Source: Ipomoea triloba
Taxonomy: Eukaryota > Streptophyta > Magnoliopsida > Solanales > Convolvulaceae
DNA: 64,000 nt
Assembly: GCF_003576645.1 (NCBI RefSeq)
Contig: NC_044930.1
Location: forward strand, 17,354,414 to 17,418,413
Direction of reading: 5' to 3'
Shown piece after piece: positions 55,848 through 64,000 of this stretch. The notes under the pieces were generated by a model. It did no database searches. It was not told the DNA's origin and saw only the letters and a program-made list of their open reading frames with translations. The first letter of the stretch is position 1. Each line of letters starts with the position of its first letter. The translations under genes were made by a program, and so were the position numbers.

Positions 55848-55955
55848 AGGTGGAAAAATGATGCACATATGGCTATACGAGACTGTCATAGAGCTCAAAA
55901 GATTAATCCAACTTCGTTTAGAGCACTGCTGTTCATAGCTGAAGCTTTGTCCCAG
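55848..55955 (+). pseudogene. ASG2-like TPR exon C
   Basis: A 108 bp exon between AG (55846-55847) and the donor GTAAAT. It reads RWKNDAHMAIRDCHRAQKIN and on to FRALLFIAEALSQ, a tetratricopeptide-repeat helix pair like that of ASG2/WDTC1. Only 173 bp separate it from exon B, whereas the protein family has a long WD40 stretch between these parts. Internal exons are therefore missing and the locus is not a complete gene. Confidence 0.8.
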
Positions 55956-56130
55956 GTAAATAAATAATTGCACTGCTTAACAAGTTTTGGAAAATTTAAT
56001 TATAGATATAATGATTGTGTACGGCATATGCCTAACAAATTTATAGACATTCATAGATGCATATTTACTCTCATCACAGAAACATTGTTTTTTGAGATCT
56101 TAATACATTGACACTCGAGTTTGGCTGCAG

Positions 56131-56242
56131 ATAGGTAAGTATGAAAAAGCTCTGGAGTTTGCTATCTGTGCTCAATCCTTGGCTCCATATGAGTTTGAAG
56201 TTGTAGATATGGTGGACCATTTAAGAAAACATATTGCCGCAG
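56131..56242 (+). pseudogene. ASG2-like TPR exon D
   Basis: Begins after TTGGCTGCAG. It reads IGKYEKALEFAICAQSLAPY and on to VDMVDHLRKHIAA, the next TPR helices. Ends at a GTTAGT donor in a phase that fits the following exon at 56363. Confidence 0.82.
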
Positions 56243-56362
56243 GTTAGTGTTCATATGGTCAATATATCGGTGTTGAGATTTATATTCATGGTTTCTCTGA
56301 TTTCTTTCCTCCCTTCTTCAGAGACAAGTTCTTGTACGCTGAATTTCATCTTATGATTGCAG

Positions 56363-56435
56363 AAACTTGCACCACAATTACGACTAGTGATGAACTTTTT
56401 TTTTTTTTGAAAAAGTGATGAACTTCTTATGGAAG
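56363..56435 (+). pseudogene. ASG2-like exon E with a poly-T insertion
   Basis: After GATTGCAG the reading continues ETCTTITTSDEL in the correct phase. The 12 bp AGTGATGAACTT (56385-56396) is repeated at 56414-56425, with a T-run and GAAAA between. This looks like a retroinsertion reduced to its poly-A tail. No donor site or longer frame follows. Confidence 0.6.
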
Positions 56436-56464
56436 AATCGGTCTTTGTTTAAATCATTCTCATA

Positions 56465-56980
56465 GAGAAAATTACACTTTTGATCCTAGGACTATAGTAG
56501 AGGTCTTGTTAATTTCGGTAGTTGACTTTAAAAACTAACAATTTAGTCACGTAATTATATAATTTTTAACATATTTGGTCCTCCCGGCGGCCAAATATCG
56601 CCGAAAAAATATAAACCATTTTTAATTATTTAATTATGAGGGCAAATAGATCATTTCGTGTCATTTCTTCTTCTTCCTCGACCAAGTCCCTTTCTTCTCC
56701 TTCATTCACCTGCCATTGTTGTCTCTAAGCTTCGCAGAAAGAAGTACAAGCTCTAGAGAGGGATGAGAGAACAAGATCTCAAACTTTTGAATCATAAACT
56801 CAGTCAAATTCAATTAGATACATGTGTCCAGAATGCAAGGCCAAAATTTCTGTGATTTGGTCGGAAGGACCAAATATGTTAAAAATTACATAGTTACGAG
56901 ACTAAATTGTTAGTTTTTTAAATTAAGTACAAAAATTAACACGACTTCTATAGTTATAGGACCAAAAGTGTAATTTTCTC
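56465..56980. mobile_element. MITE with about 120 bp inverted repeats, TA target duplication
   Basis: The left end GAGAAAATTACACTTTTG and the right end are reverse complements, and the similarity extends about 120 bp inward with scattered mismatches. TA flanks both sides (56463-56464 and 56981-56982). A 2 bp TA duplication suggests a Tc1/mariner-type parent. The core (56590-56850) holds no gene. Confidence 0.75.
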
Positions 56981-57019
56981 TATTTGGAGATAAATACTAT
57001 TGTGTAGGAAAACTCTATT

Positions 57020-57540
57020 TAGGTGGATACGGATATGGGTGGGTTATATACCCTAAGTTATTTTGAGAAAACTATGTTTTGCATAGCCTATGGGCAATGA
57101 GAATGTTTATGAAAACCTTTTTTGGAGAGCTATTATTATTTTTCGAGGAAATGATTATAAAAATGTACCTATTTTGGAGGATATGTGGATTGTAGGCTAA
57201 GGCCCTATTATGGAGGTGTATCCGGTAGAAAACATCTTAGATACGTTATTTGAGGAGTAACCTGGTAGAAAACATTCTAGGTTACTATGACTAGTTTAAT
57301 ACACTTTTGGGCGTGCACACTTAAGGTAGCGAGCCCTATTTTCACTTGGGAGAGTGGAGGTTTTGTGGTGTGTTCAGTAGAGAGTTGTTAGTCACTTAGG
57401 GTTTCATTGAGATGATTTCCCTGCTCCACTATTGATATGTGTTCCTCCATGAATATTGGGAAAGTGGGGGTTTTGGTGTGTGTTTAGTAGAGAGCTACTG
57501 TTCACTAAAGGCTCACTAAGATGATGTCCCTGTCCCACTA
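57020..57540. mobile_element. Gypsy LTR remnant with internal duplication
   Basis: Contains GTGCACACTTAAGG and neighbouring words found inverted in the gypsy LTRs at 8238-8260 and 28245-28265. A block of about 110 bp starting near GGGAGAGTGGAGG (57350) recurs near 57469 in diverged form. No ends were found. Confidence 0.45.
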
Positions 57541-57634
57541 GTGTGATTTGAAGTTCCTCTTTATTTATATGTATATATAATACTTAGAAATGCTTTGAGA
57601 AATGTATTATAATTCTTATATATATATATATTGT

Positions 57635-57804
57635 GTGTATGGAGGGGTAGGGGATATCTCCGCCAAACTTGCCACTATACTTGTGCAAATATACAAAATT
57701 TCTCTTATCCTCACCCTCATTACCCAAATCATGCGGATATTTTACTACCCATTGCAGTGGGGATGCAGGTAGCACATTACGTGCAGGTAGAATTGTCATC
57801 CCTA
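57635..57804 (-). mobile_element. hAT-like terminal fragment
   Basis: The right edge AATTGTCATCCCTA gives TAGGGATGACAATT on the minus strand, a typical hAT end. The partner end near 57635 is degenerate, and no 8 bp duplication was confirmed. Confidence 0.35.
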
Positions 57805-57825
57805 CTTGTTTTCTTTAGTACCAGC

Positions 57826-57830
<5 letters not shown>

Positions 57831-57881
<51 letters not shown>
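57831..57881. repeat. (TA)n microsatellite
   Basis: 51 bp of uninterrupted TA. Confidence 0.98.
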
Positions 57882-57885
<4 letters not shown>

Positions 57886-58085
57886 GTGAGAATATGTCTC
57901 CATCCCCGTAAAAAGTGTGAACTAATTGTAACCATGAATTTGTTATGATCAGACTAACAGGGCTAAAAATCTCAAAAAATTACGGTAGTATTTTCATAAT
58001 TATTATTACAAACTTTGGATGTGTATTTGATAAAGCCTTACTATGCATTGTCTATAACTGATCGTGCACATAAAATGTAATAAGG

Positions 58086-58310
58086 GGGTGTTTTGTTGGC
58101 TGTAATTTGCCTGTAATAGAATTGCAATTCAATAAATTGCCCAATTACGTCGTTTGGTTGGAGGGAATTGCAATTCCACTGAATTGCTATTCCCAGGAAT
58201 TGCAATTCCCTCCAAATGTTGAATTGCAATTCATGAGGTACCCCATGAATTGCAATTCGGTGGAGGAGAGTGGTAAAATTGTTAGTGTAAAGACAATTTT
58301 GCCGCTCCAA
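58086..58310. repeat. MITE-like block with GAATTGCAATTC palindromes
   Basis: Starts TAAGGGGGTGTTTTGTTGG, Tourist-like. It contains five perfect and one imperfect copy of the 12 bp palindrome GAATTGCAATTC between 58119 and 58258. The middle (58161-58213) is itself a larger palindrome. The right terminal repeat is not recognisable. Confidence 0.6.
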
Positions 58311-58329
58311 TAATACCCTTTGTTTTTTT

Positions 58330-58330
58330 A

Positions 58331-58403
<73 letters not shown>
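58330..58403. repeat. (TTA)n microsatellite
   Basis: About 74 bp of TTA/ATT repeats ending exactly at the Helitron terminus. Confidence 0.97.
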
Positions 58404-58404
<1 letters not shown>

Positions 58405-59330
58405 TAGTATTTTCGCCCGTGCGTTGCACAGAATGGATTTGCTATAACATTTTAAGAATATTTGGATCGATATATAATTATATAAATTATAACATCAAAT
58501 ATTATATAGCGCAATTGATGAAATTTGTTGGACCGATTATGTTTTCTGATGTTTTTCTTACTTGAATTAGAGCAAATAATTGTCCAACTACCCGTGTGAT
58601 GCACAGATAAATTTTTTATTATATATTTAGATAATAAAAATAAAGATAAAATTATAAAAAAAAATTAAATATTGAATATGTAGATTTATTTGATTATAAG
58701 ATTAGTGCAAAAGTATTACTCAATTAATTGAATAATATATGACTTGTTTGTCTACAATTATCTTTAAAAGATCAATATGTAATATGACTTGTGTAACTGT
58801 ATTATTACTAAAATAAATATGGGAAAAATTATAAATAATTTAATTATAATTATTATAAAAATAAATGTAACGACCAATGTTTAATTTAATTATCATAATA
58901 ATTATTCGGCAATTATTAATAGTCAATTACACTAATATATGTGTAATTATACTTTTATAACTTAAGTATATTCATGTTCATTGTATCGCATTTAGTTCTT
59001 TCTCCTCGATATTTGAATGAATTAATTGTAATTATTATAAATATTCTAACAACACATGTTTAATTAATTTTTTTGAAGTTTAAATAATTTAAAATTTTCA
59101 AAAGGAAAGTGTAATTAACTTTTATAAAAGTTTTTTAAAAATACTTTTCCGGTAATTAGTAATGTCCTTTTCGTTTCCAATTTGCCTAATTTCCATTTCT
59201 TTTTTCGTTAGAATCTTTTTATATTTTCAATCACTTAGTAAAATCAGTTTTCTTTTCCATTTTATCTTTACTATTGTTTGGGCAGGAATTTCACAAAGGA
59301 TTATTTTATATTTATTAATAGTAGTATAGA
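58404..59330 (-). mobile_element. Non-autonomous Helitron (927 bp)
   Basis: On the minus strand it starts TCTATACTACTATTAATAAA (ending at plus position 59330). It ends with a hairpin (GTGCAACGCAC) 9-10 bases before CTAG (58404-58407). It lies between A and T on that strand, with no target duplication: all the structural marks of a Helitron. It has no coding capacity; the sequence is AT-rich. Confidence 0.8.
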
Positions 59331-59969
59331 TAAGTATTTGAATTATTTTTATTGGTGTAAATAATAATTAATAAATTATTTTTTCTTATAAAATTAGGCC
59401 GAATTTGTTTTCATTATTCTCACAATTATAATCGTTTAATTATTCTCATAATTTGGTAAATAAAATTTTGTTACCAATTAAACTTTATTAATTTTTTTAC
59501 CAATTAATTAATAATATTAGTTTGTGCAGTATAGAACACATCCAGAACAAAACTTTAAGAAAAATTTACCAATTAGCTGATTGATATCCACTCCTCCGGA
59601 GCCTTTAACGATCCAAAATCTTTGAATTTGAACATGTGTTTGTAAATGGATGCAAGTTCCCTAAGGAAGACCATGAAATTTAAAAAAACCAAGCAAAAAG
59701 CTGAAAAAACTCAAAAAAAAAAAAGGCAGCATACTAACAACATAAAAATGCATAACAATAAATACAAAATAAAGCAATATGACCAAACATGACCATGATT
59801 TTATTCCTATTAAATTAAACAATATACAATGCAATTGAGCAATATTAAATAAAACAATATCTTGACCGCAACAACAGAATTTGCAGATTTGAAAGTGGAG
59901 AGGTCTGGAATAATTGCACTGCGTTATGCGTTTCTCTTTTAAAGTTCACAATATAGGATTAGGGATTTA
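59331..59969. other. AT-rich DNA without recognised features
   Basis: No frame, terminal repeat or known motif that I can support. Confidence 0.5.
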
Positions 59970-60390
59970 TATAAGGTTGTATCTTATTACGATAGAATTG
60001 TAGTATGATAGGAATTGTAGTGTAGAATTGTGATACAATCGGAATTCTAATGTAGAATTGTACAACAAATAGGAAAATAGGAAATAATGGCATCATAAAT
60101 ATTCAATTGTAATGTAGAATTGTAGAACAAATAGGAAAATAGGAAATAATGGCATCCTAAATATTTTAGGACTGTTTTGGGAGGGAAGCTTAAAGTGAGA
60201 ATTTTGTTTTTATATATAATAGTCTTATTAGGATAGAATTGTAATGTAGAATTGTGATACAATAGGAATTGTAATGTAGAATTGTACAATGAATAGGAAA
60301 ATAGGAAATAATTGCATCCTAAAATATTGTAGAAGTGTTTTGAGCGGGAAGCTTAAAGTGAGGATTTTGTTTTTATATATAGTATAGATT
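59970..60390. repeat. Imperfect repeats with GTAGAATTGT core, ending in a Helitron-like 5' end
   Basis: The words TAATGTAGAATTGT and AATAGGAAAATAGGAAATAA recur at 62 bp and larger spacings, in two larger copies (about 59990-60235 and 60230-60390). The right edge reads TCTATACTATATATAAAAAC on the minus strand (ending at 60388), like a Helitron 5' terminus. Confidence 0.6.
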
Positions 60391-60395
60391 TAGAT

Positions 60396-60991
60396 TATAA
60401 CAATGTACTAATCCTAATGTATAACAATGTTTTGATGTTATAGGCCGGATTTCGTGTTTTAATATTATTGTACTTTTAATATTATTTTATTGTTTTAATT
60501 GTATTAATCTACAATATTTTGGGCGGGAAATAGGATTTCGTTTTGGAGGATCTTGTTTTTATAAGTATTATAACAATGTACTAATCCTAATGTATAACAA
60601 TGTTTTGATGTTATAGGATTTCGTGTTTTAATATTATTGTACTTTTAATATGTTATAGGATTTCGTGTTTTAATATTATTGTACTTTTAATATTTTATAG
60701 GATTTCGTGTTTTAATATTATTGTACTTTTAATATTTTTATTGTTTTAATTGTTTTAATGTACAATATTTTGGGCGGGAAATAGGATTTCGTTTTGGAGG
60801 ATTTTGTTTTTATAAGTATATTATAACAATGTACTAATCCTAATGTATAACAATGTTTTGATGTTATAGGATTTCGTGTTTTAATATTATTGTACTTTTA
60901 ATATTATTTTATTATTTTAATTGTTTTAATGTACAATATTTTGGGCGGGAAATAGGATTTCATTTTGGAGGATTTTGTTTTTATAAGTATA
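60396..60991. repeat. Tandem array of Helitron-end-like units
   Basis: Three units of about 170-255 bp each run from ATTATAACAATGTACTAATCC to GGATTTTGTTTTTATAAGTA (60396-60570, 60567-60820, 60818-60990). The middle unit is lengthened by two 42 bp duplications (60611, 60653 and 60695). A fourth unit begins at 63923 inside the right-hand Helitron region. Confidence 0.8.
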
Positions 60992-60995
60992 CTAG

Positions 60996-61402
60996 TATTT
61001 ACACCCGTGCGATGCACGGAATGGGTTTGTTATAATATATTAAGAATATTTGAATGGATATACAATTATTTAAATTATAACATCAAATATTATATAGTGC
61101 AAGTGAAGATATGAGTTGGGTCATTTATGTTTGTTGATGTTACCATTGCTTGAATTCGAGTAAATAATTGCTCAAATTAATAGCTAATGTGTAGATGTAG
61201 GTATGTGGTGTTGTAACTTTAGAGATTTTATATATCATTGTTAGGAATTTTTAGAAATTGGCCAAATGTGCTCATTCTCTGGCAACTTAGTTATAGTAAT
61301 GAATTGCTATCCTAATTCATTTGTATAGATGATATATTTTTTGTCTAGATATATAGCAACTTTATCATTTTGAAAAAAAAAACATAATATCATTGATTAT
61401 AT
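60996..61402 (-). other. Helitron 3' non-coding region
   Basis: AT-rich DNA between the helicase stop and the Helitron terminus. It resembles the equivalent 3' segment of the small Helitron at 58408-58560 (shared AATGGRTTTG and ATTATATAG words), so the two belong to one family. Confidence 0.6.
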
Positions 61403-63013
61403 TTACACATTATTGAAAACCTCTTTGTACACGACATTGGAAGTCGCAACACAATCTTGTCCATCCTCATCTACCGCTAACACCTTCAGGCCATTAGGAT
61501 GACTAACTCGGGAGAAAGCCACATACAATTGATCGTGACTAAAGACCGATTTTTTTAGCAATAACCCAACGTGAGTTAGTGTTTGACATTGGCTTTTGTT
61601 TATAGTCATGGCATATGCAAGCATCAACGGGAATTGTTTACGCTGGAACTTGAAGGGCAATCTCGTATCAGAAGGACTAAGAGACATTCGGGGGATAAGA
61701 AATTTGATCCCTTCATGTGTCCCATTAACTATTCTTACTTCGACAATGTGATCTGTCAATCTTGTGATAATGAGCTGCGTTCCGTTACAAAGACCAAGAG
61801 AGTGGTCTATGTTCCAACATAACATAACAGGTGCACCGACCTTTAATGTCAATGAATGATTAGGAAGACCCGACAATCTCAAACTATTTACGAATTCAGG
61901 AGTGTGCACTTCTGATAGATTTTCACCGCCTGATTCTACCTTACACAAAGAGTCACAACTTAAATATGTTCGTCCTTCTGCAGTATTCATGTCGCACATG
62001 TACTGATTAATTTGATCAACAACATCTAAAGTCGACGAAAGGATCGCTCGGCCTTCTAGCTACGACTCATCAAGCATGCCATATCTCGAGCTTGGGAATG
62101 TGCTCTCAACTATAGTTGCTATGGGATCGTGTCCACACTTCAACAAAAACCTTGCCAGAATATCGATATCAAATGAACCATTGTTTACAACCCCTGCAAT
62201 CCCATCTCCGATGTCTGCAATCCATTTTGAAAACCAGTCAACAGTATGTCTATCTTCCTCTAAAGCTAAGGTCCGTAGTCTCAAGTTCTTGGTCAACCTT
62301 AATACCTTGCAATTTGTCCATAGGTATGAAGAATTAATAGTTGCTTCGACAACTTCTGGTCTTGTTGCTTTCGGAATAACAGGTAGGATCGATCTAAAAT
62401 CGCCGCCCAAAACTACTGTCTTTCCACCAAAAGTCTTTTCAGCACTACCCGGTATGGCAGCTTTCGGAATAACAGGTAGGATATGTCTAAAATCGCCTCC
62501 CAAAACTACTGTCTTTCCACCAAAAGTCTTTTCAGCACTACCCGGTATGACGAACCTCAATATGTCGCTCATGGTTTTGTCCAAAGCCTCAAAATAGTAT
62601 TTGTGCATCATCGGTGCTTCATCCCATATTATCAATTTGCTCCTTATTATAAGCTCAGCAAGGACACCACCTTGCAATATATTGCACGTGGAATCTTCGT
62701 TCAAAGAAAGTGGTATAGAAAATCTAGAATGCGTCGTTCTGCCTCCCGGCAACAACAAAGATGCTATTCCACTGGAAGCAACATTTAGAACAATATCACC
62801 GCGGCTCCTTATCTTTGATGATAACGTTCTCCACACAAACGTCTTGCATGTTCCTCCGTAACCATACACAAAGAATAATCCAACTCCATTTGAATCAATA
62901 TCATCTAATAATCCATATTCATAACACGTATCCCTAAACGAATTATGAATGACTCCTGCAACAGTGCGAATATCTTCATGGCTAAAAGGTCCGCTTACCA
63001 AATTTAAAAACAT
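61403..63013 (-). pseudogene. Helitron Pif1-like helicase, main part
   Basis: Minus-strand reading from 63013. The Walker A block is FVYGYGGTCKTF, where the family has GTGKT; the second glycine is Cys here. Next come SSGIASLLLPGGRTTHSRF, the Walker B block LIIWDEAPM and VVLGGDFRHILPVIPKA. A 93 bp in-frame near-duplication (62367-62459 and 62460-62552, with differences) repeats PGSAEKTFGGKTVVLGGDFR. A single stop at 62060 is followed in phase by the C-terminal helicase motifs (GAPVMLCWNID, INKSQCQTLTHVGL, QLYVAFSRVSHPNGLKVL). It would unwind DNA in rolling-circle transposition. Inactive as read. Confidence 0.85.
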
Positions 63014-63564
63014 CTAAGGTATTATAACTCTCCACACCCTGGCGGAACATAGAACAATCGTTCTATGAAGGTATAAATAATGTAAAGCAAATAACAAAGT
63101 CGAATAAATAGATTGGAGCTCGATATACCTGGATTTTGCAAGACACGTCGACGTTGAACCTGTGCATCCTCGGCAAGAAATTCCCAAACGGCATTCCAAA
63201 CTACTTCTAGCTTACTGAGTGAACTTAAAGTGAGAAGCGTAACAAATAACCTTCGCAAAGCATACNGAATATCTTCATGGCTAAAAGGTCCGCTTACCAA
63301 ATTTAAAAACATCTAAGGTATTATAACTCTCCACACCCTGGCGGAACATAGAACAATCGTTCTATGAAGGTATAAATAATGTAAAGCAAATAACAAAGTC
63401 GAATAAATAGATTGGAGCTCGATATACCTGGATTTTGCAAGACACGTCGACGTTGAACCTGTGCATCCTCGGCAAGAAATTCCCAAACGGCATTCCAAAC
63501 TACTTCTAGCTTACTGAGTGAACTTAAAGTGAGAAGCGTAACAAATAACCTTCGCAAAGCATAC
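62968..63564. repeat. 298 bp direct repeat around a single N (63266)
   Basis: 62968-63265 and 63267-63564 match at an offset of 299, meeting at the N. A third, slightly diverged copy of its first part lies near 63682-63770. The first two are an unmerged overlap; the third seems to be a real or older duplication. Confidence 0.88.
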
Positions 63565-63821
63565 ACGGATGCCCAGTAACTCGAATCAATAATGTCATCA
63601 ATGTACTCCTTGTCATCATCTAACAATCCATATTCATAACATGTATCCCTAAACGAATTATGAATGACTCCTGCAACAGTGCGAATATCTTCATGGCTAA
63701 AAGGTCCGCTTACCAAATTTAAAAGACATTTAAGATAGTATAACTCTCCACACCCTGGCGGAACATAGAACAATCGTCCTATGGAAGATCTTAAACCGAC
63801 TTCATAATAGAAATGAGACAT
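63014..63821 (-). pseudogene. Helitron helicase N-terminal segment, rearranged
   Basis: Frame 63821-63321 reads RLFYVPPGCGELYYLKCLLN, SGPFSHEDIRTVAGVIH, then DDDKEYIDDIIDSSYWAS and ALRRLFVTLLTLSSLSK, the segment that precedes Walker A in plant Helitron helicases. It ends VQRRRVLQNPG at a CAG|GTATAT site that could be an intron donor. The SGPFSHEDIRT block occurs three times in 0.9 kb. Upstream of 63821 the similarity ends and Helitron-end-like repeat DNA follows, so Rep and the central region are not visible. Confidence 0.75.
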
Positions 63822-64000
63822 TGTACTACTGAGTAAGTTTGGTTACATATGGTGGTTGTAAATAGTAAGCAGTTATCAAATTAATGTCACCCTACAATTG
63901 CTTCATTTTCTTTTTTTTTTTTAGGATTTCGTGTTTTAATATTAATGTACTTTTAATATTATTTTATTGTTTTAATTGTTTTAATGTACAACATTTTGGG

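Larger units (their letters stand above)
60992..64000 (-). mobile_element. Helitron with Pif1-like helicase, runs out of the window
   Basis: The 3' end on the minus strand is CTAG at 60992-60995, preceded by the perfect hairpin CCGTGCATCGCACGG and followed by T. The helicase domain occupies 61403-63821. The first units of the Helitron-end-like repeat reappear at 63923-64000, only 100 bp beyond the helicase N-terminus, so the Rep domain may be deleted. The 5' end lies beyond 64000. Confidence 0.82.

Overview
The window is eukaryotic and almost certainly from a flowering plant, probably a eudicot. It has GT-AG introns, plant-type Ty1/copia (Sirevirus and Ale-like), Ty3/gypsy (Tekay/Del-like and Tat-like), hAT, CACTA, Helitron, LINE-like and MITE sequences, initiator-Met-tRNA primer sites, and no operons or ribosome binding sites. 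It is accessory, transposon-packed DNA. The only host-type gene recognised is a broken fragment resembling the plant WD40/TPR protein ASG2 (WDTC1-like).

Layout. (1) About 1-16278: a minus-strand Sirevirus-type copia element (family B). Its RT is split by a solo LTR of another Sirevirus family (2704-4381, TSD AGGTA). Its integrase is split by a 3.2 kb gypsy-type solo LTR (7523-10695, TSD TAGGT). Its 5' LTR is 13671-15682. (2) 16279-20897: a plus-strand hAT element (BED finger and transposase), broken by an insertion and frameshifts. (3) 20898-24445: a gypsy LTR remnant and a decayed minus-strand Ale-like copia. (4) 24470-27041: CACTA remnants containing a short LINE-like retroinsertion with 17 bp TSDs. 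(5) 27042-56420: exons of the ASG2-like fragment. One exon is interrupted by a non-autonomous gypsy element (27283-40259, TSD TGCCA, gag-protease only) and, 11 bp further on, by a plus-strand Sirevirus (family A, 40276-55629, TSD TCTTC). The Sirevirus carries more than 5 kb of extra env-like coding sequence behind pol, itself hit by a 914 bp hAT-type element. (6) 56465-64000: MITEs, LTR remnants, simple repeats, a 927 bp Helitron, an array of Helitron-end-like repeats, and a minus-strand Helitron with a Pif1-like helicase running out of the window.

How the parts relate. The window records successive nested insertions, and most boundaries can be placed to the base from target-site duplications. 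No intact autonomous element is visible; every pol, transposase and helicase frame has stops, frameshifts or deletions.

Assembly quality. Two artefact signatures run through the window. At four of the five single-N positions a long direct repeat abuts the N, as if overlapping contig ends were never merged. In addition, 14 tandem-duplication junctions in unrelated sequences all have a period of exactly 42 bp. Element lengths and protein repeats should be read with this in mind.
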